A stretch of 64,000 bases of DNA from Sporosarcina trichiuri (GTDB lineage Bacteria; Bacillota; Bacilli; Bacillales_A; Planococcaceae): positions 151,001 through 215,000 of the forward strand of contig NZ_CP129119.1 of assembly GCF_030406775.1 (NCBI RefSeq), given 5' to 3'. Shown one piece after another: positions 1 through 8,001 of the stretch. The notes under the pieces were generated by a model. The model was not told the DNA's origin. It did not search any database and saw nothing but the letters and a program-made list of their open reading frames with translations. Each line of letters opens with the position of its first letter. Position 1 is the first letter of the stretch. The position numbers and the translations under genes were made by a program.

Positions 1-477
1 CTGATGATTGCGACATATAATCACGATGCACCGACAGTGAAAGCGCTGCTTGACGCGGGCGCAGACGTCGACATACAGGATAACCTGCAGAACAACTGCT
101 TCCTGTATGCCGGCGCGGAAGGGTTCATCGATATCGTGCGGCTTGCTTATGAGGCTGGCGCAGATACGTCGATCACCAACCGGTACGGCGGAGTGGCTGT
201 GATTCCGGCATCCGAGCGCGGACACGTCGAGATGGTGGATGTGCTGCTGACCGAAACAGACGTCGACGTGAACCATGTGAACCGGCTCGGATGGACGGCG
301 CTTTTGGAAGCCGTGGTTCTCGGGGATGGCGGAATCCCGCAGCAGGAAATCGTCAAGCTTCTCCTGAAGCACGGCGCCGATCAGTCCATAACGGATAACG
401 ATGGCAAGACGCCGCTTCAGCATGCGAAAGACAAAGGATTCCTGGAGATTGCGGACATCCTCGAAGCGGCCGGATAA
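1..477 (+). CDS. Ankyrin-repeat protein, 5' end outside window
   Basis: The visible 157 residues hold about four ankyrin repeats, each ending in a recognisable turn (DAGADVDIQD, EAGADTSITN, DVDVNHVN, KHGADQSITD). Ankyrin repeats form helix-turn-helix stacks that bind other proteins; the partner cannot be told from sequence. The first visible ATG (position 4) lies inside a repeat (the reading Leu-Met-Ile-Ala-Thr is the usual first helix), the codon before it is open and no ribosome site is visible, so the true start is upstream of the window. A hairpin terminator follows directly. No signal peptide or membrane segment is visible in this part. Confidence 0.85.
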   Translation: MMIATYNHDAPTVKALLDAGADVDIQDNLQNNCFLYAGAEGFIDIVRLAYEAGADTSITNRYGGVAVIPASERGHVEMVDVLLTETDVDVNHVNRLGWTALLEAVVLGDGGIPQQEIVKLLLKHGADQSITDNDGKTPLQHAKDKGFLEIADILEAAG

Positions 478-489
478 TCCACAAGTAAG

Positions 490-528
490 CCCGATGTTTT
501 TGGTGATCCCAAAACATCGGGTTTATTT
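490..528 (+). terminator. Rho-independent terminator after the ankyrin gene
   Basis: An 11-bp perfect stem (cccgatgtttt / aaaacatcggg) with a 10-nt loop is followed by a T-rich tail. Confidence 0.85.
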
Positions 529-537
529 TCCATTCGG

Positions 538-603
538 CCCTTGCATTACGAGGGTGTCTGCAGTATTCTGGAAGTAGACAGACCCTTGCAATGCGAGGTG
601 GTG
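538..603 (+). promoter_or_regulatory. Repeats upstream of padR, possible operator
   Basis: Two copies of cccttgca-NNN-cgagg (538-553 and 583-598) lie 45 bp apart just before the PadR gene. Between them sits an imperfect inverted repeat (tgtctgc at 555-561 with gtagaca at 574-580). PadR regulators usually repress their own operon, so this is a reasonable operator candidate, but the sequence does not match the classical PadR box and no clear -35/-10 pair was found. Confidence 0.35.
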
Positions 604-631
604 AAATAATCTTCTGGAACGAGGTGGTTGC

Positions 632-955
632 ATGGATCAGGAAATGATGAAAGGCAGTGTGGACCTGCTCATCCTGTCACTGATTTCACGCCGGGATATG
701 TACGGGTATGAAATCGTCAAAGTGCTGAAGGATCTGAGTGATGACACGTATGAAATGAGTGAAGGAACGCTGTATGCCGCATTGAAACGGCTCGAGAAAA
801 AGGCGTGGGTGGCGTCCTATTGGCAGCAGACGGACAGCGGCAGACGGAAATATTACCGACTTACAGACGAAGGGATGAAAGCCCAGGCTGTGAAGAAAGA
901 GAACTGGGACTGGATGAACGAACTCGTCCATAAAAGTTCGGAAGGTCTCACATGA
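632..955 (+). CDS. PadR-family transcriptional regulator
   Basis: This 107-residue protein is of standard length for PadR subfamily 2. It has a winged helix in its first 80 residues (the segments MYGYEIVKVL, EGTLYAALKRLEKK and the wing SGRRKYYRLT) and a short C-terminal dimerisation helix. Such proteins are ligand- or stress-responsive repressors. A gaggtgg ribosome site lies before the ATG. The stop overlaps the start of the next gene (ATGA), a configuration typical of PadR regulators coupled to a membrane protein they control. The inducer is unknown. Confidence 0.92.
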   Translation: MDQEMMKGSVDLLILSLISRRDMYGYEIVKVLKDLSDDTYEMSEGTLYAALKRLEKKAWVASYWQQTDSGRRKYYRLTDEGMKAQAVKKENWDWMNELVHKSSEGLT

Positions 956-1830
956 ATGCGTCATTCGAGCGGTTCGTGGACAGTGTTGTCCAGGAAACCG
1001 ACTGCAGCCGCGATGAACGCGAAGACTTGTGCGAGGAGCTGCTCGTCCACCTGGAATGTGCGGCGGCCGACTACAAACGGAACGGATACAGTGAAAAGGA
1101 GGCGGAACAGATGGCGATGACAAGTTTCGGGGATGGCAAGTATGTCGGTAAAACATTGCAGCAGGCGATGTATCCATATCGCCGGCAGATGCTGTTGGTG
1201 CTCAGTATTGCATCGCTTCTCATGACATACGGTCTCTATCTGAGCCAGCTGTTCGTCATGGGGGATATGCATTATGGCTGGCTTCTGCTCGGTGTCGTGA
1301 CAAGTTCCTCCATGCTATTTCTGATACTCCGGCCAGTCGCCTCGCTCAACCGCCGCGCTGTCATGAATACGCTGCTCGTTGTCCATCTGACCGTCATGGG
1401 CGCCGGGCTGCTGTTGGCGATGGACCTTGAAAAGCCATATTCGACGGTGTTCCTCATCTATGACGCGATCGTGCTGCTCCTCGGCCTGGTGCTGATTTTC
1501 CGGACGACGATCTATGATGTGCCGGCCACGGATATCAATCTCCAGACCGGGACGAAGATTCTCCATTATTACAATCTGTTCATGGGACTGCTGCTCATAT
1601 GCGGAACGCTCTTCTTCCTATGGGTATATCTGATTTTTGCGTCGGACGGCTACCTGGACCTCTGGAAACTTGGAGTGCCGCTCGTCGTCTGGGGTGCCGT
1701 TTACGCACTGCAGCTGACGCTGCTGAAGCGGCATCGGCCGCGGACCGCCTGGGTGATGGCGGCCCTGCAGCTGCTGATGCCGTTCGCCTTGTTTGGCCTA
1801 TGGATCTTCACTGTCAGGGGAGGTGCCTGA
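952..1830 (+). CDS. HAAS-domain (permease-prefix) membrane protein
   Basis: Residues 1-75 form a helical cytoplasmic domain of the HAAS/permease-prefix type often encoded beside PadR (SFERFVDSVV, AEQMAMTSFGD). After it come about six hydrophobic segments between residues 80 and 290. It is translationally coupled to padR (ATGA overlap) and is followed within 3 bases by a gene for an anchored extracytoplasmic protein. Its membrane part is paralogous to the protein at 3620-4255, sharing the pattern YLxxLFxxGDxHxxWL near the start and a LxGxPL segment near the end. It probably acts as a membrane sensor or anti-regulator; the exact function is not known. Confidence 0.8.
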   Translation: MNASFERFVDSVVQETDCSRDEREDLCEELLVHLECAAADYKRNGYSEKEAEQMAMTSFGDGKYVGKTLQQAMYPYRRQMLLVLSIASLLMTYGLYLSQLFVMGDMHYGWLLLGVVTSSSMLFLILRPVASLNRRAVMNTLLVVHLTVMGAGLLLAMDLEKPYSTVFLIYDAIVLLLGLVLIFRTTIYDVPATDINLQTGTKILHYYNLFMGLLLICGTLFFLWVYLIFASDGYLDLWKLGVPLVVWGAVYALQLTLLKRHRPRTAWVMAALQLLMPFALFGLWIFTVRGGA

Positions 1831-1832
1831 TC

Positions 1833-2852
1833 ATGAAAAAGATCACCGTACTGGCCGCAGCAATCATCTTTGCCACAACGACCTGTATTCTGCTCGGTTT
1901 CAATTTCCAAGTGGCTGATAATGAAAAACAGCAGGGGCTCACCGGTATCTACGATATCTCGGATAACGGGGCGATCGCATTCGTTACCTACGAAAAAGGG
2001 AAGCCGACACTTTACGTAAAGGACGGTAACTTGAAACAAACGTCCCAGCTGCCGTCCGACCGGGCGATCACGGATCTCGTCATCATGCCTGGCGGGAAAA
2101 CTGTCTATTATGTCAGTTCCGATAAACAATGGAGCAGCACAGTGAAAAGCGAAGTCCATAAAGCGGATACAGCCGCAGGCACCGATGACATCCTGTTCAC
2201 GGAAGACGCCATCATTACGGAACTGGCACTGGACGGAGAAGAGCCGAATGAGCTGTACTATCTGCAGGCGGATGTCTTCGAGAATTATTCACCGATCGCC
2301 GCCGAGCAGCCGCATGATTTCGATATTCACCAATACGATATCAAACAGCAGGAACGCAAAAAGCTGACAGACTTCAAGAAGTACAATATGGCGTCCCTGC
2401 AAGTGTCCGGAAAAGAGCATAGCGTCTTTGTGCAGATGGACGACGATTCGGGTGCCGGGACAGCCGATGATGTGTTCGAGACGAAACAGCGGATCTTCCA
2501 GATACCGTTGGAGCACCCGGACCAGCCGAAGCTGCTCTTCATGCCGATGCAGATGGACGATGTCTATGACTTCACGCTGATTCCCGACTTGGAGACGGCA
2601 GTCTATCAGGCGGTCGCCGGTACAGGAGATGACGGGATCTTCGAATATGAATTGTTCGGCTTCAACTGGAAGACGATGAAAAACGAACAGCTCACCTTTC
2701 AGAAAGAGCACGCGGCACGGCCGGTGTACGGGGCAGATGGTAAGTTGTATTACATGATCGACTACAACTTTGCGGGCCGCAAGCCCGATTACTCTCTGTT
2801 CCGGATGGATCTTGAAACCGGGGATACTGAGCATGTGCCGCTCAACGAGTAA
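1833..2852 (+). CDS. Membrane-anchored protein, beta-propeller-like, copy 1
   Basis: I do not recognise a named family. The 339-residue protein starts with a basic, hydrophobic signal anchor (MKKITVLAAAII) and continues as a soluble, Asp/Tyr/Gln-rich domain expected outside the membrane. Recurring stretches of the type ITDLVIMPGGKTVYYVSSD and IYDISDNGAIAFVTYE resemble blades of a TolB/WD-like propeller; this is an inference. The ATG at 1833 was chosen because a strong aggggaggtg site precedes it; an in-frame ATG at 1599 lies inside the upstream gene. A paralogue sits at 4252-5271 in the same arrangement. Confidence 0.8.
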   Translation: MKKITVLAAAIIFATTTCILLGFNFQVADNEKQQGLTGIYDISDNGAIAFVTYEKGKPTLYVKDGNLKQTSQLPSDRAITDLVIMPGGKTVYYVSSDKQWSSTVKSEVHKADTAAGTDDILFTEDAIITELALDGEEPNELYYLQADVFENYSPIAAEQPHDFDIHQYDIKQQERKKLTDFKKYNMASLQVSGKEHSVFVQMDDDSGAGTADDVFETKQRIFQIPLEHPDQPKLLFMPMQMDDVYDFTLIPDLETAVYQAVAGTGDDGIFEYELFGFNWKTMKNEQLTFQKEHAARPVYGADGKLYYMIDYNFAGRKPDYSLFRMDLETGDTEHVPLNE

Positions 2853-2864
2853 CAAAAAGACGAT

Positions 2865-2905
2865 CCCCCTTTCGCGTAATGACGGAAGGGGGCTATACTT
2901 TGTTT
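2865..2905 (+). terminator. Probable terminator
   Basis: A stem ccccctt / aaggggg (2865-2871 with 2886-2892) is followed by a weak T-rich tail. Confidence 0.5.
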
Positions 2906-2947
2906 GGCAGCAAATGACGTCGCATACATATTGAAAAGAGGGATTTC

Positions 2948-3505
2948 ATGAATCGTCATAAGGAGCAGTTCCATGCACTCTCAGGGGATCTGATCGAATT
3001 TAAACCGCTGGAGATGAAGGATGTACCGGCTGTCCACGCATTCGCCTCCGACCCAGCGGTCTCGCGGTTCATCGGCTGGAAACAGATGGGAAGTATCGAA
3101 GAGACCGAAGAACACGTTCAGACACTTATCGGGCGTGAAGTGGAAGGCACCCATCTGTATTCATCCATTATTAGGAAATCGAGTCAGACTGTTATTGGGA
3201 CGGTCATACTCTTCAACTTCGACGATGAAGCGAACCAGGCCGAGATCGGCTATGTCATCGGACAGTCCAGCTGGGGCAACGGCTTCGGAACGGAACTGGC
3301 TGCCCTGGTCAGCGGGTTCGGCTTCCGCACGCTGGGACTCCATAAGCTGCGGGCGGAAGTTGTGGACGCAAACATTGGTTCACTGCGCATTCTCGCGAAG
3401 AACGGTTACGAACAGGAAGGCAGGCTCCGGGATCACTATTTCATCGAAGGCTGTTATCATGACGCCATCATGCTCGGCAGGATCACCCCTATTCCGGGGA
3501 AATGA
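2948..3505 (+). CDS. GNAT N-acetyltransferase (RimJ/RimL type)
   Basis: The 185-residue protein has the length and motif order of RimJ/RimL-like acetyl-CoA transferases. The start FKPLEMKDVPAVHAFASDP is the usual N-terminal strand-helix. The acetyl-CoA loop reads SSWGNGFGTEL, and the late motif reads VVDANIGSLRILAKNGYEQEG. The substrate is unknown; relatives acetylate ribosomal protein N-termini, antibiotics or small amines. A gagggatttc ribosome site precedes the ATG. It interrupts the duplicated membrane module (952-2852 and 3620-5271) and has its own spacing on both sides, so it is probably an independent gene. Confidence 0.88.
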   Translation: MNRHKEQFHALSGDLIEFKPLEMKDVPAVHAFASDPAVSRFIGWKQMGSIEETEEHVQTLIGREVEGTHLYSSIIRKSSQTVIGTVILFNFDDEANQAEIGYVIGQSSWGNGFGTELAALVSGFGFRTLGLHKLRAEVVDANIGSLRILAKNGYEQEGRLRDHYFIEGCYHDAIMLGRITPIPGK

Positions 3506-3619
3506 GGCAGAAGCCCTGGGCCTCCAACGGCAAATTCAAATAGTCCATTGTCACCTAACCGGCTCAATGGTAATCTTGAGGAAACGACTGTACGGTATAA
3601 GACGGGAGAGATGGTTCGG

Positions 3620-4255
3620 ATGAATTTGCAAAATAGACTATTCCTTCTGACAGGAGCAGCATCACTGGTTTTTGCATACTGCATCTATTTGACTGATCTG
3701 TTTGCGCTCGGTGATGCGCATATGGCCTGGCTCGTCTTTGTCTCCGCGGTATCAGCCGTCTTGATGTACAAGGGCATGGGAGCCGCTGATCGTTCATCCC
3801 GCCGGGCTGCACTTGTGCTGCTGGTGCTTCTGGCGGCTGGCGGTTCCGCCTATGGCATCTGGCTTGCCGTGCTGTCCGGGTACGCATTCGTGGTCCAGCT
3901 GACCGGCTGGCTTGCCATGACCTTCGCAGCGGCCGCCCTCTGTTCGGTCCTGGCTGCAGACCGGCGGGAAGGCCGGTTCCTCCATGTCGTCAACATAGTG
4001 TTCGGCTTCCTGCTGACCGCTGGTACAGCCCGGCTGCTGTATGAGTATTACTTGTTCAGTGAGGACGGCCGGGGTGCAGTCTGGCTGCTTGGGATCCCGC
4101 TGGCATTATTTGCTGCCCTCTACAGCGGGCAGGCGTTGCTGGGCGGGAGACAAAACCGGCTGCTCCGTCTCGGGCTTGGTATCGTGCAGCTCCTTCTGCC
4201 GCTCGTCCTCTACTTCTTGTGGCGCACGATCACAGCCGGGGAGGGATGGATATGA
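3620..4255 (+). CDS. Polytopic membrane protein, paralogue lacking the HAAS domain
   Basis: This 211-residue protein has about six hydrophobic segments and aligns by eye with the membrane half of the protein at 952-1830, but it lacks the cytoplasmic HAAS prefix and has no PadR gene before it. The ATG at 3620 is preferred to those at 3548 and 3611 because the gggagag site at 3604-3610 is correctly spaced only for 3620. The stop overlaps the next start as ATGA, so the downstream anchored protein is translationally coupled. The function is unknown. Confidence 0.75.
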   Translation: MNLQNRLFLLTGAASLVFAYCIYLTDLFALGDAHMAWLVFVSAVSAVLMYKGMGAADRSSRRAALVLLVLLAAGGSAYGIWLAVLSGYAFVVQLTGWLAMTFAAAALCSVLAADRREGRFLHVVNIVFGFLLTAGTARLLYEYYLFSEDGRGAVWLLGIPLALFAALYSGQALLGGRQNRLLRLGLGIVQLLLPLVLYFLWRTITAGEGWI

Positions 4256-5271
4256 AGAAACGGTTCGCCATGCTGGTGGTCGTTGCCGCGATGACCGGGG
4301 CATGTCTGTTTCTTGGATACATGTACCGTGTCCCGGCTGCGGAAAAGGAACAGGGGCTAACCGGGCAGTTCGATGTCTCGGCAGATGGCATCATCGCCTA
4401 CACTGCGTACGAAAAAGGGAAACCGACGCTGTATGTGAAGACGGAGAACAGCAGGCAGATCGTCCAGCTGCCTGACGACCGGTCGATACTGGATCTGGCT
4501 ATCACACCGGATGCCGAAGCTGTGTATTACATCGTTTCCGATGAAGAACTTGGAGAAAACAGTACAAGCACACTGTTTAAATCGGATTTGGGGAGCGGGC
4601 AGAGCGAAGAGGTTTTCACTGTTCCGGACATCATAACGGAATTGATGGCCGACCCTAAATCACCGGATCACTTATTCTATCTGCAGGCTGAAAAGTTCTC
4701 CGGCTATTCCCCGGGAGCAAGCCTGTTTCCATACGACTTCGATATCCATCGATACGATATGCAGAGCGGCCGGCGTGAGCGGCTGACAGATATGTCGCAG
4801 CAGAGCATGTCTTCGCTCCAGGTGTCCGGTGATGAAAACGCCGTCTATGTCCAGATGGACGAGGAAGAAGGGATGGCGGCCGATGGGGAACTGTCCGTGA
4901 AAGGGAGGATCTTCAAAATCCCGATCGATCGGCCGGACCGCAAACTGATCATCAGCATACCGGAAGACACCTCCGATCTGTATGATTTCGTACTGGTCCC
5001 CGACCGGGCGGAACTCATCTACCAGGCAATTGCCGGCACGGGTGAGGACGGCATGCTGGAGTACGAACTGTTCTCCTACAACTGGGACACACAGGAGATC
5101 CGGCAGCTGACCCGACTCCATGCCTACGCCGGTTCCCCGATCCAGGGGGCGGATGGAGCCGTCTATTTCATGGTCGACCGTGCGTTCGGCGAGATGTATT
5201 CCGATCAGGCGCTATTCCGGATGGAGCCTGACGGAACAGCTCTTGAGGAAATGTCACTGGATCGGAAATGA
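4252..5271 (+). CDS. Membrane-anchored protein, beta-propeller-like, copy 2
   Basis: This is a 339-residue paralogue of the protein at 1833-2852, identical in length. Shared landmarks in the same order are the N-terminal anchor, QGLTG.(Y/F)D(I/V)S, the identical YEKGKPTLYVK, the IxDLxIxP segment and the C-terminal GADGxxYxM. The start at 4252 gives an ATGA overlap with the upstream membrane protein; an ATG six bases earlier sits too close to its ribosome site. The domain is expected outside the membrane. I do not recognise a characterised family, and the propeller fold is inferred from repeated strand-turn patterns. Confidence 0.8.
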   Translation: MKKRFAMLVVVAAMTGACLFLGYMYRVPAAEKEQGLTGQFDVSADGIIAYTAYEKGKPTLYVKTENSRQIVQLPDDRSILDLAITPDAEAVYYIVSDEELGENSTSTLFKSDLGSGQSEEVFTVPDIITELMADPKSPDHLFYLQAEKFSGYSPGASLFPYDFDIHRYDMQSGRRERLTDMSQQSMSSLQVSGDENAVYVQMDEEEGMAADGELSVKGRIFKIPIDRPDRKLIISIPEDTSDLYDFVLVPDRAELIYQAIAGTGEDGMLEYELFSYNWDTQEIRQLTRLHAYAGSPIQGADGAVYFMVDRAFGEMYSDQALFRMEPDGTALEEMSLDRK

Positions 5272-5319
5272 AAAAAAGCTGAGACCGCGGGAAAGTTCCC
5301 GGCAGTCGCAGCTTTTTTA
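5271..5319. terminator. Bidirectional terminator
   Basis: The arms aaaaaagctgagac and gtcgcagctttttt flank an inner cgggaa/ttcccg hairpin. A-tracts and T-tracts on both sides suit the convergent genes ending at 5271 and 5317. Confidence 0.8.
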
Positions 5320-6612
5320 TTGGTCTGCGGCAGTCTCTATCGGAAGTGAAACTGCAGGTTCCGAAACGGACTTAAGGACGGACGCCCGCAGCAGCACGAA
5401 AACCGTTAAGATGAGCAGTATACTCGATCCGAATAGAATCCACGGGGCAGGAAGGACATCATACAGGAAGCCGAACAGCACCATCCCGAGCGGCATGAGC
5501 GCCATCGCCATCGTTTCAAGAATGGAGAATACACGGCCTTTGTAGTCGTCTTCAATCAGTTTCATCATGTATACCTGTAGAGGCGTGTTGATGAGCGGGA
5601 TGACCGAGCCGGAGATGAGCGCGAGTATAGCGTAGTATCCGAACATTCCGCCATAAGGGAGCAGGATGAGAAGCGGCAGTGCCAGCAGGCTCATCTGGAT
5701 GCCGAGACCGAGAATTCCCCATTTCGAAACAAGCAGAGGGGACTTGAACGGCTTCCGGGCTGCCAAATACACGGACATAAGAAGTGCGCCCACCGCAGTG
5801 GCGCCTTCGATCAGACCGAAATGCTCCGGCAGGATCTTCAGCTTTTCGATGAGGATGAACGAATAGCCGACACTGACTGCACCGAACAGGAAGTTGACGA
5901 GCAGTGCGACCCAGATCATTGCCATCAGGAGCGGCTGCAGACGGGCGTAGGCGACCCCCGCTTTCATGCTGTCAAGCATCTTCTCCTTCGGTGCACCTTC
6001 CGCTTTTTCCGCCCTGACGGCGAACAATGTGAAATCCATCGTCGACTCGAGCAGCACGGCAAGAAGGGAGGCGCCGGCATAGAGCATGAGGAAAACAGGC
6101 ATATCGACGAATCCATACAGCAGACCGCCGACCGCCGGACTTGCGATGGCCGACAGGGAGATGGACATCTGGTTCATGGACATAGCGCGCTGCACGCGGT
6201 CTTCATCGACAAGACCTGTGATGGATGACGTGAACGCCACACCCGAGAAAGTGGAGGCGATCGACAGCACGACCGTCGTTCCGTAAATCGCCGGCAGGGA
6301 TAATCCGTAGAGGATACTAATCCCCATCAGGACAATGATAGCCGCGGTGGAGACGACCTGGGCGGTGATGACCACCCGCTTGCGTGAATACGTATCGGCG
6401 ACATATCCCGCGAACGGTCCGAGCAGCGTACGCGGCAGGATACTGCAGATGAGATTGGCGGCAAAGCTGGTTGCAGAGCCGGTCAGCTGCAAAATATAGA
6501 AACTGATGGCAAACGAGTAGATCTGCGCGCCGAACGAGCCGATCAGCTTGCTCGCTGTGAACGTCCAAAGATGATAGGTGGCGCGTCTCAGTTTGACGGA
6601 GGTGCCGTCCAT
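5317..6612 (-). CDS. MFS transporter, probable drug/metabolite exporter
   Basis: The 431-residue protein has about 12 hydrophobic segments and the cytoplasmic-loop motif GYVADTYSRKRVV (a loop 2-3 signature of the major facilitator superfamily), with a long central loop near residues 190-215. Family members with this layout (MdtG/enterobactin-exporter-like) export drugs or siderophores; the substrate here is not known. The start at 6612 was chosen for the ggagtggg ribosome site; the longer frame to 6711 would read through the intergenic operators. It is transcribed divergently from the XRE-TPR regulator at 6732, and a 17-bp palindrome lies 22 bp upstream of its start. Confidence 0.9.
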   Translation of the reverse strand: MDGTSVKLRRATYHLWTFTASKLIGSFGAQIYSFAISFYILQLTGSATSFAANLICSILPRTLLGPFAGYVADTYSRKRVVITAQVVSTAAIIVLMGISILYGLSLPAIYGTTVVLSIASTFSGVAFTSSITGLVDEDRVQRAMSMNQMSISLSAIASPAVGGLLYGFVDMPVFLMLYAGASLLAVLLESTMDFTLFAVRAEKAEGAPKEKMLDSMKAGVAYARLQPLLMAMIWVALLVNFLFGAVSVGYSFILIEKLKILPEHFGLIEGATAVGALLMSVYLAARKPFKSPLLVSKWGILGLGIQMSLLALPLLILLPYGGMFGYYAILALISGSVIPLINTPLQVYMMKLIEDDYKGRVFSILETMAMALMPLGMVLFGFLYDVLPAPWILFGSSILLILTVFVLLRASVLKSVSEPAVSLPIETAADQ

Positions 6613-6633
6613 AATTCCCACTCCATTCTGAAA

Positions 6634-6650
6634 GTTTAATTGAATTAAAC
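6634..6650. promoter_or_regulatory. 17-bp palindromic operator (MFS side)
   Basis: gtttaattgaattaaac is a perfect palindrome around its central base. It lies just downstream of a possible minus-strand promoter (TTGAAA, revcomp of 6676-6681; 17-bp spacer; TACCCT, revcomp of 6653-6658), so a protein bound here would block the exporter promoter. Confidence 0.7.
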
Positions 6651-6687
6651 AAAGGGTATCATGAGGATGCTTCCATTTCAAGCGAAA

Positions 6688-6704
6688 GTTTAATATAATT
6701 AAAC
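6688..6704. promoter_or_regulatory. 17-bp near-palindromic operator covering a -10 box (regulator side)
   Basis: gtttaatataattaaac differs from the site at 6634 at only two central positions and is centred 54 bp from it. It contains a perfect TATAAT (6694-6699) positioned as the -10 of the rightward regulator gene, which implies autoregulation. Confidence 0.7.
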
Positions 6705-6731
6705 TATGCAAACGGACGGGAGTGAGGCATC

Positions 6732-7946
6732 ATGACTACATTAGGCGAACGGATCCGGACTCTGCGGAAAGAACGGAAGCTGACATTGGAAGCTTGCGCA
6801 GGGGAGCAGATGACGAAAGGGATGCTCAGTCTGATTGAGAATAACAAAGCGAATCCTTCCATGGATAGTTTGAATTATTTGGCAGGACGGCTCGAAGTGG
6901 AAGTATCGGAACTTCTGGAAGAACTGAGCGGCAGTGAACTGCGTGAATTGCTCGACCAGACGGAACAACTGTACAAGTCGGAGGATTCGGCTGCTTATGA
7001 TGAAGCGGTGAATCTGATCGAGCCACTCGTACCTAAGCTGAAAAGGGGCTATGAAGCAGCGAGATTGCTCGAAATTTATGGCCGCTTGCAATTTCACTTG
7101 AAGCGGCCGGACTGGCAGCCAGCCGTGGAAATGGCATCGGAACTATACGGAGAGCTCAATATTCTGCCGCGCCGTGCAGCTGTTGGGATTTTCAGGGCAC
7201 TTGTTTTGTTTACGGAGCATCATTATGAAAAAGCGCTCGCTTGTCTGATGGAGGAAAAAGGTGAGGTGACCAGCGGGAGCGGCTATATCGATCCGCTGAC
7301 CCATCTGGATTTTTACACGTATGAGGTGCTCATGCGCTTTGCGGTAAATGATACGGAAACTGCCACAACGCTATTGAAGGAAGCGATTGCGTATTCGAAA
7401 GAACATCGTATTTTCTATCAGATCGGACAGCTATATCGTGTGGCTGCATATAAAGCGGTCATTGACGGCGATGAAGTGGCGCTGGATTATTACGAGCGGA
7501 AGATTCTGCAGTATGGTGAATTTGCGGAGGACGAACACGCTATCTGGTATACGAAACTGATGCGGATCCACCAGCTGAATTCCATGCGGGGGGACAGCGA
7601 AGGGGCACTTCGAAAACTTGATGAGCTGCCGGAGCCGATACCGGAGGTTGATTTCTTCCGGAATTTCTTTCTGTTGGAACGCGGGAAAGCACTGTATGGA
7701 ACGGGAAAATACAGGGAAGCCTTGCGTCTGCTGGAGAAGGTAGTGATTGCGGAAGAGATCCATCATCCATTTGACCTGTCCATCTATTATGAAAAGGATG
7801 CCTATGCGGCACTTTGCGCAGAACAGATCGGGGATTTGGCGTACGCAAGAGACCTTGCGAGAATTGCGAAAAAGAATATGGCGCAGTTACCGGATTCTCC
7901 CTATGCACACTTTGTAGAAGAAACCGCTGGCCGGCTGGGCGTCTGA
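6732..7946 (+). CDS. XRE-family regulator with C-terminal TPR-like repeats
   Basis: The 404-residue protein starts with a helix-turn-helix (ERIRTLRKERKLTLEACA, then TKGMLSLIENNKANPSM; residues 5-45) and continues as alpha-helical repeats to the C-terminus, the architecture of peptide- or metabolite-sensing XRE-TPR regulators (PlcR/NprR/Rgg-like layout). The ATG follows gggagtgagg at good spacing. It is divergent from an MFS exporter, and the two related palindromes between them are the likely operators. The inducer cannot be told; no short signal-peptide gene was found next to it, so peptide sensing is unproven. Confidence 0.88.
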   Translation: MTTLGERIRTLRKERKLTLEACAGEQMTKGMLSLIENNKANPSMDSLNYLAGRLEVEVSELLEELSGSELRELLDQTEQLYKSEDSAAYDEAVNLIEPLVPKLKRGYEAARLLEIYGRLQFHLKRPDWQPAVEMASELYGELNILPRRAAVGIFRALVLFTEHHYEKALACLMEEKGEVTSGSGYIDPLTHLDFYTYEVLMRFAVNDTETATTLLKEAIAYSKEHRIFYQIGQLYRVAAYKAVIDGDEVALDYYERKILQYGEFAEDEHAIWYTKLMRIHQLNSMRGDSEGALRKLDELPEPIPEVDFFRNFFLLERGKALYGTGKYREALRLLEKVVIAEEIHHPFDLSIYYEKDAYAALCAEQIGDLAYARDLARIAKKNMAQLPDSPYAHFVEETAGRLGV

Positions 7947-7947
7947 A

Positions 7948-7992
7948 CAAAAAAAGCAGGGAGCGCACGGTATGCGGCGCTCCCTGCTTTTT
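7948..7992. terminator. Bidirectional terminator
   Basis: A 16-bp perfect stem (aaaaagcagggagcgc with its complement) serves the convergent genes ending at 7946 and 8002. Confidence 0.92.
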
Positions 7993-8001
7993 GTCGTTCG
8001 T

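Noticed and set aside
6613..6711. N-terminal extension of the MFS exporter
   Set aside because: It would cover the operators and promoter region; the ATG at 6612 has a proper ribosome site and starts at the usual point before TM1.
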